Position numbers and translations under genes: made by a program
The notes under the pieces: generated by a model
Seen by the model: the letters and a program-made list of their open reading frames with translations, nothing else
Database searches by the model: none
Told to the model about the DNA's origin: nothing
Shown here: piece by piece, positions 30,216 to 40,311 of the stretch
Layout: every line of letters begins with the position of its first letter
Numbering within the stretch: position 1 is the first letter of the stretch
Source of the DNA: Pantoea sp. Lij88
Lineage (GTDB): Bacteria > Pseudomonadota > Gammaproteobacteria > Enterobacterales > Enterobacteriaceae
Length of the DNA: 64,000 bases
Assembly: GCF_030062155.1 (NCBI RefSeq)
Contig: NZ_CP118269.1
Coordinates: 558,001-622,000 of the forward strand
Reading direction: 5' to 3'

Positions 30216-30240
30216 TGAAACCCCACTTCGGCGGGGTTTC
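30216..30240. terminator. Hairpin terminator before yqjG 3' end
   Basis: GAAACCCC / GGGGTTTC stem around ACTTCGGC with flanking A and T; similar in loop sequence to the rnpB terminators. Confidence 0.7.
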
Positions 30241-30269
30241 TACATTATGACGCTAACAACAGACAGGCT

Positions 30270-31244
30270 TTAACCGCGGCCGTGCGGCTCATCCCAGTCA
30301 AACGCCGGGCCCAGCGATATCACGCCGCTCGGGTTGATGGTCTTGTGGCTGCAGTAGTAATGATGGCGGATATGCGGCAGGTTGACCGTCTCGGCAATGC
30401 CCGGCATCTGATAGATATCACGCAGAAAACCGCTGAGGTTTCTGTAGTCGCTGATCCGGTGACGATCGCATTTAAAATGGGTCACATAGACCGGATCGAA
30501 ACGGACCAGCGTGGTCCACAAACGCAGATCCGCTTCGGTCAGCTGATCGCCGGTGAGATAGCGATGCTGGCCCAGAATCTGCTCCAGCCGCGACAGCGAA
30601 TGGAACAGCGCCGTCACTGCCTCATCGTAAGCGGACTGCGAGGTAGCGAAGCCCGATTTATAGACACCGTTGTTCACGGTGTCGTAGATCCAGCCATTCA
30701 GCTCATCAATCTTCTCGCGCAGCGCTGCGGGATAGTAATCACCGGCACGTGCACCCACTGCATCAAACGCACTATTAAACATACGGATGATATCGGCAGA
30801 CTCATTGCTGACGATGGTGTTCTGCTGTTTGTCCCACAACACCGGCACGGTCACGCGGCCACTGTATTGCGGATCGGCGTGCAGATAGAGCTGATAGAGG
30901 AACTCGTTCTGGTAGAGCTTATCGCCCGTCGCAGCCTCAAAGGTATCATCGAAGGTCCAGCCGTTCTCCAGCATCAGCGGATGCACCACGGAGACGTCGA
31001 TCATGTTATCCAGGCCCTTCAACTGACGCATCAGCAGCGTGCGGTGCGCCCAGGGGCAGGCCAGCGAGACATAAAGATGATAGCGATCGCGCTCAGCGGC
31101 GAAGCCCGCTTTACCCACCGGACCGGCGCTGCCGTCCGGCGTCACCCAGTTGCGAAAGGCTGACTCTGAACGTTTGAAACGTCCGCCTGTAGATTTGGTG
31201 TCGTACCAGGTGTCATGCCAGACACCGTCAATTAACTGTCCCAT
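30270..31244 (-). CDS. yqjG: YqjG, glutathionyl-hydroquinone reductase
   Basis: Xi-class glutathione transferase that uses glutathione to reduce glutathionyl-hydroquinones. Start MGQLIDGVWHDTW at 31244, giving 324 residues. The catalytic Cys63 sits in SLACPWAHR, matching the E. coli enzyme, followed by the GHR-specific tail with a C-terminal helical domain. It lies downstream of yqjF on the same strand with a gap of about 76 bases. Confidence 0.93.
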   Translation of the reverse strand: MGQLIDGVWHDTWYDTKSTGGRFKRSESAFRNWVTPDGSAGPVGKAGFAAERDRYHLYVSLACPWAHRTLLMRQLKGLDNMIDVSVVHPLMLENGWTFDDTFEAATGDKLYQNEFLYQLYLHADPQYSGRVTVPVLWDKQQNTIVSNESADIIRMFNSAFDAVGARAGDYYPAALREKIDELNGWIYDTVNNGVYKSGFATSQSAYDEAVTALFHSLSRLEQILGQHRYLTGDQLTEADLRLWTTLVRFDPVYVTHFKCDRHRISDYRNLSGFLRDIYQMPGIAETVNLPHIRHHYYCSHKTINPSGVISLGPAFDWDEPHGRG

Positions 31245-31320
31245 AATGGCTCCAATGCAAACAGGGCGGGGAAATGTCCCCGCCCTGCTAAGTATATGTG
31301 GCATTGCGCTTTATGTGAGA

Positions 31321-31734
31321 TTAGCGCGCAATCGCTGCCTGTGGTTTTCTTTTGCTGATCAGGCGATCGATGCTGTATGCACCCGGACCCACCAGACCTA
31401 ACACCAGGAAGCCACCCGCGATAGAGAGGTTCTTCATGAACATAATCTGGTTCACGCCTTCGGCAAAGTTACTGTGAAACAGAAACGCGGTCAGGATAGT
31501 GAAGCCAGCCGTGAACAGGGCAGTGAAACGGGTCAGGAAACCGAACAGAATCGCCAGACCGCCGCCAAATTCCAGCAGGATAACCAGCGGCAGCATAAAG
31601 CCAGGGACGCCCATCGCTTCCATGTATTGCTGAGTGCCTGCATAACCGGTGATTTTACCCCAGCCGGCCGTAATGAACAGGATTGGCATCAGGATGCGAG
31701 CCACTAACAAACCAACGTCTTCGAATTTTTTCAT
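31321..31734 (-). CDS. yqjF: YqjF, DoxX-family inner membrane protein
   Basis: DoxX/SURF4-type membrane protein of about 137 residues with four membrane helices (near 10-28, 48-68, 72-92, 100-122) and the family motif FITAGWGKITGYAG. E. coli YqjF is linked by reports to quinone and nitroaromatic responses; mechanism unknown. The start at 31734 or the preceding ATG (31737) is equally possible. Confidence 0.88.
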   Translation of the reverse strand: MKKFEDVGLLVARILMPILFITAGWGKITGYAGTQQYMEAMGVPGFMLPLVILLEFGGGLAILFGFLTRFTALFTAGFTILTAFLFHSNFAEGVNQIMFMKNLSIAGGFLVLGLVGPGAYSIDRLISKRKPQAAIAR

Positions 31735-31899
31735 CATTTACTCCAGCGCTATCAGGGATGCAGGGCAAGCTGCCCGCAGGGTTTATGCCCGCTGAAAGCA
31801 ATACTGCATTCATTGGGTTGATAGCTGGAGATGATAATCGCGGAGTGGAAAGGTTGTAAGCGAGATAAACTGTCAGTGTTTTTCAGAAAATCTGATGAA

Positions 31900-31930
31900 G
31901 AAAAGCCGGCCTTTTCAGGACCGGCTTTTA
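31900..31930 (-). terminator. Terminator of the yqjC-yqjD-yqjE-yqjK group
   Basis: Stem AAAAGCCGG / CCGGCTTTT around an 11-base loop, ending in TTTT on the minus strand; it separates yqjK from yqjF. Confidence 0.75.
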
Positions 31931-31936
31931 GCAGGA

Positions 31937-32221
31937 TTAACGCGGCGGCAGGGCAGACTTGATCATGCGCCAGGTACTCCAGGCGCCGAACCCCCGCTTT
32001 GCCCAGCGTAACAGCTTGCTCGGACTGCGAATGGAGTAGACGGCCAGCGCGCTGCTGCCAATGGCCAGATAGCGACGTAAGCTGAGGAAAGTAAACCAGC
32101 CGCGATCGTAGTGGGCGGTGCCTTCCAGCCAGTCACGCCGCGCAGCGCTTAAATCCAGCCGCTGCTGCTGCACATGCTTAAGCAGTTCATGGATGCGTTC
32201 TTCACGCTCGCGGCGGCTCAT
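31937..32221 (-). CDS. yqjK: YqjK-like protein
   Basis: A 94-residue basic protein with a coiled N-terminal half (SRREREERIHELLKHVQQQRLDL) and a weakly hydrophobic centre (YLAIGSSALAVYSI). It belongs to the YqjK family of unknown function. Its ATG overlaps the yqjE stop by one base (TGATG), so it is coupled to yqjE. Confidence 0.85.
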   Translation of the reverse strand: MSRREREERIHELLKHVQQQRLDLSAARRDWLEGTAHYDRGWFTFLSLRRYLAIGSSALAVYSIRSPSKLLRWAKRGFGAWSTWRMIKSALPPR

Positions 32222-32616
32222 CAGCGCTGGTCCTCAAGCAAATTACGGTCGGTTTCCAGCTCTTTGCGCGTGTGGCTCAACAGCGTCGACTGACGTGATT
32301 TGTGAAGCGTCCAGAGTCCGAGAATGACCGCCAGCAGGAACAGCGTGCCGGTTGTGATGCCAATAGCCATCAGACGGTATTGCGCATCCACTGCCCAGAT
32401 AATCAGAACCATCAGGCTCATCAGACCAAATGCAGTGAACAGCATTGTCAGGCCAACCATCAACAGCAGCTGAATCAGGTTAGCTTTCTCGTGCTCCAGT
32501 TCCACCACTGCCAGACGAACGCGCGTCTCGACCATGCCAACCAGCGTGGTCACAATACGCTGGCCGATGTTTATGACCCCTTTAGCCGGGCCGTGGTTGT
32601 GCTGTGAGTCAGCCAT
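32221..32616 (-). CDS. yqjE: YqjE, phage-holin-like inner membrane protein
   Basis: A 131-residue protein of the YqjE/holin superfamily III with two membrane helices (about residues 48-72 and 78-100) after a soluble N-terminal amphipathic part. Start MADSQHNHG at 32616, three bases after yqjD ends. Paralogue partner of YqjD; thought to sit at the inner membrane. Confidence 0.87.
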   Translation of the reverse strand: MADSQHNHGPAKGVINIGQRIVTTLVGMVETRVRLAVVELEHEKANLIQLLLMVGLTMLFTAFGLMSLMVLIIWAVDAQYRLMAIGITTGTLFLLAVILGLWTLHKSRQSTLLSHTRKELETDRNLLEDQR

Positions 32617-32618
32617 GG

Positions 32619-32924
32619 TTAGCGACGCGAAATGAGCATGCCGAGCGCGACACCAATCGCTGCACCGATACCCACGCCATGCCATGGATTTTCACGCACG
32701 TAGCCTTCAGCTTTCTGCGCCGCTTCACGGGTGGTCGCAGCGAGGCGTTCACCTGATTCGCCCAGACGTTCACGTGAGCTATCTAGCGCATCACGCGCTT
32801 TACTGCGAAGTTTATCCAGCTCGCCTTTGGATTTTTCAGTGCTGCTGCTCAGCACCTCTTCCAGGGTATCAGCCAGGTTTTTCAGTTCAGCACGCAAATG
32901 TTCCGATGATGTGTCTTTAGACAT
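32619..32924 (-). CDS. yqjD: YqjD, ElaB/YqjD/YgaM-family tail-anchored ribosome-binding protein
   Basis: A 101-residue protein with a long charged helix (about residues 10-75) and one C-terminal membrane segment (GVGIGAAIGVALGMLI) ending in SRR. E. coli YqjD binds ribosomes and anchors them to the membrane in stationary phase under RpoS. Start MSKDTSSEHL at 32924 follows GGAGT. Confidence 0.9.
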   Translation of the reverse strand: MSKDTSSEHLRAELKNLADTLEEVLSSSTEKSKGELDKLRSKARDALDSSRERLGESGERLAATTREAAQKAEGYVRENPWHGVGIGAAIGVALGMLISRR

Positions 32925-32959
32925 AAAATACTCCTTTAACATCAGTTGGTTAATTCCGA

Positions 32960-33334
32960 TTAATAGGGCTCCGCCTGTAACTTTTTCAGCTCCCGGCGCG
33001 CTTCATCCAGTTTTTCCTGTCGCTTAGCAATCTTGTCCCTGTCACGGCCCTCTTCACGCTCTTCCCTGAGTGCGTGCTCACGCTCTGCAACTTTCTGCTT
33101 CTGAGCGTTAATTCTTTCCAGATGGGCGGCCTCAAGCTTTTTATCGCTGCAATCTGCCCGGACTTCGGTCAGCGCGCGCTCCAGACCATTAACACGGCGC
33201 TGGTTGTTATGCTTCTGCGCCATCCCGATTTCACGCTGAATATCCTGCTCTTTCTGTTCACACAGCGATTCTGCCGCCAGCAGTGAACCCGACAGCGAAA
33301 ACAGCGCGACTCCCAGTAATACTTGATATTTCAT
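32960..33334 (-). CDS. yqjC: YqjC, DUF1090 periplasmic protein
   Basis: A 124-residue secreted protein: signal peptide about 1-20 (cleavage LLAA), two cysteines, then a strongly charged coiled coil. DUF1090; function unknown. First gene of the yqjC-D-E-K set. 38 further upstream codons are open but lack a signal-like start. Confidence 0.87.
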   Translation of the reverse strand: MKYQVLLGVALFSLSGSLLAAESLCEQKEQDIQREIGMAQKHNNQRRVNGLERALTEVRADCSDKKLEAAHLERINAQKQKVAEREHALREEREEGRDRDKIAKRQEKLDEARRELKKLQAEPY

Positions 33335-33526
33335 CGGTCCTGAACCTTCCATTGCGACCTGATTCGTCATCACACGCGGAATCTTTTGCCCACGGGTGCT
33401 GAGAATCGACTCTCGGTTAAGCATAGACACGCATAGTAAAAAGTTCAAAGAAGACCGGGAGATAGAGCGCCTTTAAGACCGCCACACTCACCCGCGGCGG
33501 TCTTAAAAAAGAGGAGAGTCGTGGGA

Positions 33527-33874
33527 TTACGCCAGTGAGAGGTGCTGTGAGTGATCGTGCTGCGCCACAATAAAGCCCTGTGGCAGCAGGCGGCGTAACA
33601 CCTTCTGGGCAGCCAGACTCTGCTCTTCGCTGTCAAAATGGATGATCAGTGCATCACCCGCAGGGGTAATGCTTTTGATACGGATACCCTGCGCGCTTAA
33701 CTGCTGATAGAGATAAAAACCATCGGGCAGCGTGGCGCCAGCATGGGAAACCCGAATCTGCACGACCGTTTCATGTTTCATTAAAGGCGGGATCGCGCAA
33801 AGCGCGACCAGCGCGAGCGCGCCAGCGATCAACCACGGTAACCACCGTTTAGGAATAGCCTGCAGCAGTTTCAT
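33527..33874 (-). CDS. mzrA: MzrA, modulator of EnvZ/OmpR
   Basis: Small inner-membrane protein that binds EnvZ in the periplasm and raises OmpR phosphorylation, linking Cpx to EnvZ/OmpR. The 115 residues have a single membrane helix (about 12-32) and a periplasmic domain, slightly shorter than E. coli's 127. Its start overlaps the yqjA stop by one base, an mzrA-after-yqjA operon as in E. coli. Confidence 0.88.
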   Translation of the reverse strand: MKLLQAIPKRWLPWLIAGALALVALCAIPPLMKHETVVQIRVSHAGATLPDGFYLYQQLSAQGIRIKSITPAGDALIIHFDSEEQSLAAQKVLRRLLPQGFIVAQHDHSQHLSLA

Positions 33875-34548
33875 TACTCGGCTTTCCCGTTCTGATTCGC
33901 CTGTCGCTTACGCCATATCACTACCAGGGATCCCACCAGACCAAACACCAGCAGTGCCAGCGGCAGCATCATCAGGAAGAACATCATCTCGTCTTCATAA
34001 CGACGGAAAATCGGGGTTTTACCCAGTGCGAAGCCGATAACGGTCAGAATCACGACCCACAGGAACGCACTGATCCAGTTGAAGAACTGAAAGCGGGCGT
34101 TACTGAGGCCCGATAATCCGGCGATGGTAGGCAGCAGCGTTCGCACAAATGCGATAAAGCGACCAATCAGCAGGGCCGATAAGCCGTGACGGTGGAACAT
34201 GCTGTGCGCACGCAGATGATACTGGGCGGGAAGATGGGCGAGCCATTTCTGTACCGTGGGCGTGTTACCCAGCCAGCGGCCCTGGATGTAGCTCACCCAG
34301 CAGCCAAGACTGGCACCGGTCGTTAAAACCAGAATCGTGATGGGGAAACTCATGGTGCCTTTGGCAATCAGTACGCCGACCAGAATCAGCAGACTGTCAC
34401 CCGGCAGAAAGGCGGCGGGAAGAAGGCCATTTTCTAAAAATAAAATCATGAACAGCACGCCGTAAATGGCCCATACCAGCGTGGGATCGGAGAGGGTTTC
34501 GTAGTCCTGCTGCCACAGGGCATGCAGCAACGATTGCAAAATTTCCAT
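33874..34548 (-). CDS. yqjA: YqjA, DedA-family membrane protein
   Basis: DedA-superfamily inner-membrane protein; E. coli YqjA supports alkaline pH tolerance and, with YghB, cell division and proton motive force. 224 residues, start [11 protein letters not shown] at 34548. Motifs typical of the family: [12 protein letters not shown] (about 50-61) and [18 protein letters not shown] (about 135-152) with the conserved arginines. The operon promoter should lie just upstream. Confidence 0.92.
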   Translation of the reverse strand: MEILQSLLHALWQQDYETLSDPTLVWAIYGVLFMILFLENGLLPAAFLPGDSLLILVGVLIAKGTMSFPITILVLTTGASLGCWVSYIQGRWLGNTPTVQKWLAHLPAQYHLRAHSMFHRHGLSALLIGRFIAFVRTLLPTIAGLSGLSNARFQFFNWISAFLWVVILTVIGFALGKTPIFRRYEDEMMFFLMMLPLALLVFGLVGSLVVIWRKRQANQNGKAE

Positions 34549-34872
34549 CAATTCATTCCTGAACATCAGTGTTAAACATGTCCCACAGGGACTTAAACGC
34601 AGACCGGCATTTCGTTATACATTTTAGGAGCGCAGCCTGGGCGGGGTTTTCCGGATCCTTCCAGAATTGATTGTTAAATCAGCGACTTTATAATCCCCTG
34701 TCGCACAGGGTAATAAAAGGGCGATAACTGTAACAAAAATCGCCTGTCTGAGACAGGAAAACTCTCTTGCGAACAGGAGTTTTACCTTGTGAAACGGCCT
34801 GTAAAAAGGAGCTTTACATGACCTGACACTATTGCAGACTAACTGACCATTTCAGGGGGTTTTCAGGCACTT
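34549..34872. other. Intergenic region between yqjA and exuR rich in inverted repeats
   Basis: About 324 bases without a gene. Inverted repeats: CCTGTCTgAGACAGG (34743-34757) and AAAACTC / GAGTTTT (34758-34764 with 34777-34783), plus GTAAA / TTTAC around 34801-34817. It must contain the yqjA-mzrA promoter and the exuR terminator. CpxR-like GTAAA boxes are present singly but not as the spaced pair, so no CpxR site is claimed. Confidence 0.45.
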
Positions 34873-35649
34873 TTAGCGGGCGTTATTGGACCCATCAGGC
34901 AGGATGACCGGATTCTCAGCAAACATGTAACGATCCACGTTAAATTCAAAATCATCCGCCGTCGCGTTAAACAGCATCTGTTTAGTATTTTCCAGATGTT
35001 GCCACATCGCCAGCTTGCTGGCGGCGGGATCTTTACGCATCAGGGCTTTGAGAATCTGATCGTGGTCGTCGCACCAGCTGAGAATGCTGCGCTGGTCGAT
35101 GTGTTCGTGGAGTTTGAGCCAGTAGGGATTGTGAAGGCGGTGCAGCCACATTTTTTCAACGATAGCGGCTAACGCACTGTTCTGGGTGGACTGTGCGATA
35201 CGCACATGAAACTGCATGTCCCACTCGGAGTCGCGGAAGTGATCCTCCTGGCGGGCTTTTTCCTGAATCGCCATCAGATCGATGATGTCCTGACGCGTCA
35301 CCTGGGTTGCAGCGAACTCCGCCACATTACTTTCAATCAGCTGGCGCGCCTGCAGTAATTCAAACGGGCCAAACGTCGCGAACTCCAGCTGGCTGCTGGT
35401 GGGAGCGATGCGGTTCTGCTGCTGGCTGGCAATCACGTGAATGCCGGAGCCTTTGCGGACCTCAACATAGCCTTCCACTTCCAGCATGATGATCGCTTCG
35501 CGGACGACGGTGCGGCTCACTTCCATCTCTTCGGCAATCAGGCGTTCAGCAGGCAGTTTTTCGCCGACCGGGTAGATCCCGGTTTCGATGCGGCTTTTCA
35601 GCTCGCTGGCCAGCTGTTGATAGAGTCGACGGGATTCAGTGAGGTCCAT
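34873..35649 (-). CDS. exuR: ExuR, GntR-family repressor of hexuronate genes
   Basis: GntR/FadR-subfamily repressor of exuT, uxaCA and uxaB, released by galacturonate-derived inducers. 258 residues as in E. coli; the start [14 protein letters not shown] at 35649 was chosen over an open upstream extension. N-terminal winged helix (about 1-75), C-terminal FCD ligand domain. An ExuR-like operator lies 26 bases upstream, implying self-repression. Confidence 0.94.
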   Translation of the reverse strand: MDLTESRRLYQQLASELKSRIETGIYPVGEKLPAERLIAEEMEVSRTVVREAIIMLEVEGYVEVRKGSGIHVIASQQQNRIAPTSSQLEFATFGPFELLQARQLIESNVAEFAATQVTRQDIIDLMAIQEKARQEDHFRDSEWDMQFHVRIAQSTQNSALAAIVEKMWLHRLHNPYWLKLHEHIDQRSILSWCDDHDQILKALMRKDPAASKLAMWQHLENTKQMLFNATADDFEFNVDRYMFAENPVILPDGSNNAR

Positions 35650-35674
35650 AGCACAATCCTGGTAGCAGACAGAT

Positions 35675-35692
35675 AAGTTGTTATACCACTTC
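35675..35692. promoter_or_regulatory. ExuR/UxuR-type operator before exuR
   Basis: AAGTTGTTATACCACTTC, close to the palindromic ExuR consensus AAATTGGTATACCAATTT. It sits in the 86-base exuT-exuR gap. Confidence 0.75.
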
Positions 35693-35735
35693 AGGCGGTG
35701 CGAGGAAATGGGCTGGCTTGCGCCAGCCCGGCAGA

Positions 35736-37040
35736 TCAATTGTGAACGGCGCTGGCTGGCGGAATAACCGTTTCCGCTTCCAGCTCTGAAATCGGTTTGT
35801 TTTTCAGGACGGTCCAGATCACCACGGCACCCAGCAGATCGAACACCGCCAGCGCGGCAAACAGCGGGCTGAAGCCCAGCGTATCGGCCAGTGCACCGAC
35901 AACCAGCGCAAACATGGTGCTGGCGGTCCAGGCTGCCATGCCGGTCAGGCCGTTAGCCGTCGCGACTTCGTTGCGGCCGAAAACGTCTGATGACAGGGTG
36001 ATCAGTGCGCCAGAAAGCGCCTGATGCGCAAAGCCGCCGATGCACAGCAGACCAATCGCGACGTAAGGGCTGGTGAACAGGCCGATGGTGCCCGGCGCAA
36101 TCATTAACACCGCACCCATCGTGACGACCATCTTGCGGGAGACGATCAGATTAACGCCGAACCAGCGCTGAAACAGCGGCGGCAGGTAGCCACCCAGGAT
36201 GCAGCCGAAGTCCGCGAACAGCATCGGCATCCAGGCAAACATCGCAATCTCTTTCAGATTGAAGCCGTACACCTTAAACATGAACAGCGGAATCCAGGCG
36301 TTGAAGGTTCCCCACGCCGGTTCTGCCAGAAAACGCGGCAGGGCAATGCCCCAGAACTGACGATTACGGATAATCTGCAGGGCCGACATTTTGCGGGTGT
36401 TACCGGTCTGATGCTGCGCTTCCTGACCGGAGATAATATAGTCACGCTCTTCATCGCTCAGCTTCTTCTGCTGTTTCGGATGTTTGTAAAACACCAGCCA
36501 GCAGAGCGCCCAGGCCATGCTGAGTACACCGGTCATGATAAAGGCCATCTGCCAGCTGTGCGCCACGATCGCCCAGACGACCAGCGGCGGAGCCAGCATC
36601 GCCCCGATAGACGAACCGACGTTAAAGTAGCCTACCGCGACCGAACGCTCTTTGGCCGGGAACCACTCACTGCTCGCTTTCAGTCCGGCTGGGATCATCG
36701 CCGCTTCAGCCGCACCGACGGCACCACGTGCCAGCGCAAGGCCGCCCCAGCTGCCTGCCATTGCGGTGGCGGCACAGAAGATCGCCCACAGCACAGCAAA
36801 CACCGCGTAGCCGACTTTGGTACCCAGCAGATCCAGTACATAACCTGCCACCGGTTGCATCAGCGTGTAGCAAGCTGAATAAGCCGCAATGATGTAGGAG
36901 TACTGCTGCGTGGTGATGTGCAGCTCTGACATTAACGTCGGGGCCGCCACAGCAATGGTGTTACGGGTCAGATACCCCAGCACCGTACCGAGCGTCACCA
37001 GTCCAATCATGTACCAGCGTAACCCTTTGATCTTACGCAT
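35736..37040 (-). CDS. exuT: ExuT, hexuronate (galacturonate/glucuronate) transporter
   Basis: Major-facilitator proton symporter of the anion:cation symporter family, importing galacturonate and glucuronate. 434 residues with 12 membrane helices, almost identical in pattern to E. coli ExuT (start [19 protein letters not shown]). Divergent from uxaC; two operator-like sites lie between them. exuR follows on the same strand. Confidence 0.96.
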   Translation of the reverse strand: MRKIKGLRWYMIGLVTLGTVLGYLTRNTIAVAAPTLMSELHITTQQYSYIIAAYSACYTLMQPVAGYVLDLLGTKVGYAVFAVLWAIFCAATAMAGSWGGLALARGAVGAAEAAMIPAGLKASSEWFPAKERSVAVGYFNVGSSIGAMLAPPLVVWAIVAHSWQMAFIMTGVLSMAWALCWLVFYKHPKQQKKLSDEERDYIISGQEAQHQTGNTRKMSALQIIRNRQFWGIALPRFLAEPAWGTFNAWIPLFMFKVYGFNLKEIAMFAWMPMLFADFGCILGGYLPPLFQRWFGVNLIVSRKMVVTMGAVLMIAPGTIGLFTSPYVAIGLLCIGGFAHQALSGALITLSSDVFGRNEVATANGLTGMAAWTASTMFALVVGALADTLGFSPLFAALAVFDLLGAVVIWTVLKNKPISELEAETVIPPASAVHN

Positions 37041-37205
37041 CCTCTACCTCTTCCAGTTCTGTATGCGGTCTTGCCGCTGTTGTTATCTGGAGCGGGACAG
37101 CACGTGATGCAGCTCTGCTCACGCCCGCAGGTCCTGTCTGAGCAACCCTGTTCTGACCTTGCCATTATCTGAGTCACTTACGCCCTCATGATGGGACGAG
37201 AGCCT

Positions 37206-37223
37206 AACTTGTTATACAACTTT
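37206..37223. promoter_or_regulatory. ExuR-type operator before exuT
   Basis: AACTTGTTATACAACTTT, a near-palindrome matching the ExuR consensus. 165 bases upstream of the exuT start. Confidence 0.75.
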
Positions 37224-37227
37224 AAAA

Positions 37228-37243
37228 GTTGAGTGCCATCACA
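37228..37243. promoter_or_regulatory. Possible CRP site in the exuT-uxaC intergenic region
   Basis: GTTGA-GTGCCA-TCACA: the right half is exact, the left half matches 3 of 5 to TGTGA-N6-TCACA. It lies 4 bases from the exuT operator. CRP control of exuT is known in E. coli. Confidence 0.45.
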
Positions 37244-37385
37244 AAAACCCTTTCTGCACTGTGGGATACTGGAAACCTGCGTAATGACAGCCATTTAGCG
37301 CGCTACGGGCGACAAAAACGTCCATAACGGCAGTCCGCTACCGCCGTTTATGTGAGCAGGATCTCAAATAAATCCGTATCCCACT

Positions 37386-37404
37386 AAAATTGGTATGATA
37401 ACTT
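37386..37404. promoter_or_regulatory. ExuR-type operator before uxaC
   Basis: AAATTGGTATGATAACTTT; the left half is a perfect ExuR half-site. It ends 36 bases before the uxaC ATG and probably overlaps the promoter. Confidence 0.75.
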
Positions 37405-37440
37405 TGAGCCTTCAGGGGTTCAGTCGATGAGGAAGCATGT

Positions 37441-38856
37441 ATGTCACGTTTCATGACCGAGGATTTTTTGCTGGATAGCGAGTTCGCCCGTCGTCTCTAT
37501 CACGACTATGCGAAAGATCAGCCGATTTTCGACTATCACTGCCACTTACCGCCGCAGCAGATTGCCGAAAATTATCGCTTCGCCAACCTTTATGACATCT
37601 GGCTGAAGGGCGATCACTATAAGTGGCGGGCAATGCGCGCCAACGGTGTGGCTGAGGCGTTCTGTACCGGCAACGCCAGCGATCGTGAAAAGTTTGACGC
37701 CTGGGCGCGCACCGTGCCGCACACCATCGGCAACCCGCTCTATCACTGGACCCACCTGGAGTTACGCCGTCCTTTCGGCATCACCGACACGCTGCTCTCT
37801 GAAAAAACTGCCGACACCATCTGGCATCGCTGCAATGAACTGCTGGCGCAGGATAGCTTCACAACGCGCGGCATCATGCAGCAGATGAAGGTGAAGATGG
37901 TCGGCACCACGGACGATCCGCTGGATGATCTGCGCCATCACCGCGCGCTGGCAGACGATGCCAGCTTCAGCGTCAAAGTGCTGCCGAGCTGGCGTCCGGA
38001 TAAAGCGTTTAATATCGAAGCCGAAACCTTCCTGCCGTGGATTGAAACGCTGGAGCAGCTGACCGACATCAGCGTGCAGCGTTTTGACGATCTGCGCAGC
38101 GCCCTGCATCAGCGGCTGGATCACTTCGCCGCGCACGGCTGTAAAGTCTCCGATCACGCGCTGGATGTGGTCTGTTACGCCGAGGCGGATGACGCCACAC
38201 TGGATGGGATTCTGGCGCGTCGTCGCAGCGGTGCCGCGCCAAATCCGCAGGAAACGGCACAGTTTAAAACGGCGGTACTGGTCTGGCTGGGCAGCGAATA
38301 TGCCCGCCGGGGCTGGGTGCAGCAGTATCACATTGGCGCACTGCGCAATACCAACCCGCGCCAGTATCAGCTGCTGGGGCCGGATGTGGGCTTCGACTCT
38401 ATCAACGACCAGCCGCTGGCAGAGCCGCTGGCACGGCTGCTGGGTGCGCAGAATCTCAATAATGCACTGCCGAAAACGATTCTCTACTGCCTGAACCCGC
38501 GCGACAACGAAGTGCTGGCGACGATGGCGGGTAACTTCCAGGGCGAAGGTCAGGCGGGCAAAATGCAGTTCGGTTCCGCCTGGTGGTTCAACGATCAGCT
38601 GGACGGAATGCAGCGTCAGATGACTCAGCTGGCGCAGATTGGCCTGCTGAGCCGCTTCGTCGGGATGCTGACCGACAGCCGCAGCTTCCTCTCTTACACC
38701 CGCCACGAATATTTCCGTCGTCTGCTGTGCCAGATGATTGGCCGCTGGGTGGAGCAGGGTGAAGCGCCAGCCGATGAAGCGCTGTTAGGTCAGATGGTAC
38801 AGAACATCTGTTTCAACAATGCCCGCGATTACTTCGGCATCGAGCTGGGAGCCTGA
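37441..38856 (+). CDS. uxaC: UxaC, uronate isomerase
   Basis: Amidohydrolase-superfamily isomerase converting galacturonate to tagaturonate (and glucuronate to fructuronate). 471 residues, with [16 protein letters not shown] carrying the metal-binding HxH and the conserved C-terminal [13 protein letters not shown]. First gene of uxaCBA; the stop overlaps the uxaB start by one base. An ExuR operator precedes it. Confidence 0.96.
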   Translation: MSRFMTEDFLLDSEFARRLYHDYAKDQPIFDYHCHLPPQQIAENYRFANLYDIWLKGDHYKWRAMRANGVAEAFCTGNASDREKFDAWARTVPHTIGNPLYHWTHLELRRPFGITDTLLSEKTADTIWHRCNELLAQDSFTTRGIMQQMKVKMVGTTDDPLDDLRHHRALADDASFSVKVLPSWRPDKAFNIEAETFLPWIETLEQLTDISVQRFDDLRSALHQRLDHFAAHGCKVSDHALDVVCYAEADDATLDGILARRRSGAAPNPQETAQFKTAVLVWLGSEYARRGWVQQYHIGALRNTNPRQYQLLGPDVGFDSINDQPLAEPLARLLGAQNLNNALPKTILYCLNPRDNEVLATMAGNFQGEGQAGKMQFGSAWWFNDQLDGMQRQMTQLAQIGLLSRFVGMLTDSRSFLSYTRHEYFRRLLCQMIGRWVEQGEAPADEALLGQMVQNICFNNARDYFGIELGA

Positions 38857-40307
38857 TGATGAAAAGGCTAAACCGCCACGACTTTCCGGGCGCGGTCTAT
38901 CGCGACCGGGTGATCCAGTTCGGCGAAGGAAACTTCCTGCGCGCCTTTATTGACTGGCAGCTTGACTGGCTGAATGAACATCAGGGCACCGATGCCGGGA
39001 TCGTGGTGGTGCGGCTGCGCAACCGTGAAGTCAGCGACAGCCTGAATCAGCAGGATGGTCTCTACACCACGCTGATTCGCGGGCTGAACGACCAGGGCGA
39101 GCAGGTCAGCGAAACCCGGCTGATCCGCAGCCTCAATCGTGAGATCCAGCCCTGGCAGCAGTTTGGTGAATTTATGGCGCTGGCCCGGAATCCCGATCTG
39201 CGCATAGTCTTCTCCAACACCACCGAAGCGGGCATCGCTTTTGTCGGCACGGATCAGCTCACCAATCAGCCCGCCAGCAGCTTCCCCGGCAAACTGACGC
39301 AGCTGCTGTGGGCGCGCTATTCCCACTTCAATGGCGCCAGCGATCGGGGCTGGCTGGTGGTGCCGTGTGAGCTGATTGACCATAACGGTGACGCGCTGCG
39401 CGATCTGGTGCTGCGCTACGCCGATCTGTGGCATCTGCCATCCGAATTTAAAACCTGGGTGAATGAGCACTGTGCTTTCTACAACACCCTGGTTGACCGC
39501 ATCGTCACCGGCTTCCCGGCGGAAAGCGAGCAGCTGCAACGCGAGCTGGGTTATGAAGATCGCTATCTGGTGGCGGGCGAAGTCTACTACCAGTTTGTGA
39601 TTCAGGGGCCGTCGGCGCTGTTCAGTGAACTGAAGCTGGCGGCGCTGTCGCCACAGGTCCGGCATGTGGATGACATTGCACCCTATAAAGCGCAGAAAGT
39701 GGCCATCCTCAACGGCGCGCATACCGCGATGGTGCCGGTGGCGTTTCTGGCCGGGATTGAGAGCGTGGGTGAGGCGATGGCCGATCCGGCGATTGCCGGA
39801 TTTGTGGATAACCTGCTGCGTCACGAAGTGATCCCGACGCTGGATCTGCCTGCCGATGAACTGCACGCCTTTGCCGATGCGGTTCAGCGTCGCTTCCGCA
39901 ATCCGTTTATCCGTCATGCACTGCTGTCGATCGCTCTCAATGGCATGACCAAGTTCCGCACCCGTCTGCTGACGCCACTGCTGGCCGCGCATCAGCAAAC
40001 CGGCGAGTGGCCGGCACACATCACCTTTGCGCTGGCAGCGTTGATCGCCTTTTATCGCGGCGAGTCAGCCGGAAAACGCTGGCCGTTACAGGATGAGCCG
40101 CAGTGGTTACAGCGCTACGCCGACGCCTGGAAAGCGGTTGATGCGGACCAGATGTCACCGGCACAGCTGGTCGATGGCGTGCTCAGCGACGCGCAACACT
40201 GGGGCGAAGATTTAACCCGTCAGCCCGGACTGGCTGCGGTTGTCACCCAACACCTGCAAAATATCATCGCCCACGGAATGCGTGAGGCGCTGAGCCAACT
40301 GAGATAA
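38856..40307 (+). CDS. uxaB: UxaB, tagaturonate reductase (altronate oxidoreductase)
   Basis: Polyol-specific long-chain dehydrogenase that reduces tagaturonate to altronate with NADH. 483 residues with the N-terminal nucleotide-binding part (VIQFGEGNFLRAFIDWQ) and the substrate/catalytic helix AILNGAHTAMVPVA. In E. coli uxaB is unlinked to uxaCA; here it is inserted between them, the order common in Erwinia-like bacteria. Either of two adjacent ATGs (38856 or 38859) may be used. Confidence 0.95.
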   Translation: MMKRLNRHDFPGAVYRDRVIQFGEGNFLRAFIDWQLDWLNEHQGTDAGIVVVRLRNREVSDSLNQQDGLYTTLIRGLNDQGEQVSETRLIRSLNREIQPWQQFGEFMALARNPDLRIVFSNTTEAGIAFVGTDQLTNQPASSFPGKLTQLLWARYSHFNGASDRGWLVVPCELIDHNGDALRDLVLRYADLWHLPSEFKTWVNEHCAFYNTLVDRIVTGFPAESEQLQRELGYEDRYLVAGEVYYQFVIQGPSALFSELKLAALSPQVRHVDDIAPYKAQKVAILNGAHTAMVPVAFLAGIESVGEAMADPAIAGFVDNLLRHEVIPTLDLPADELHAFADAVQRRFRNPFIRHALLSIALNGMTKFRTRLLTPLLAAHQQTGEWPAHITFALAALIAFYRGESAGKRWPLQDEPQWLQRYADAWKAVDADQMSPAQLVDGVLSDAQHWGEDLTRQPGLAAVVTQHLQNIIAHGMREALSQLR

Positions 40308-40311
40308 CGCT

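Noticed and set aside
33472..33507. Terminator for mzrA
   Set aside because: A good stem (AAGACCGCC/GGCGGTCTT) exists, but no T-run follows on either strand, so it is only a hairpin.
38868..40019. 383-codon frame antisense to uxaB
   Set aside because: Shadow of a clear enzyme gene with no recognisable product. The same holds for 37762-38706 inside uxaC.
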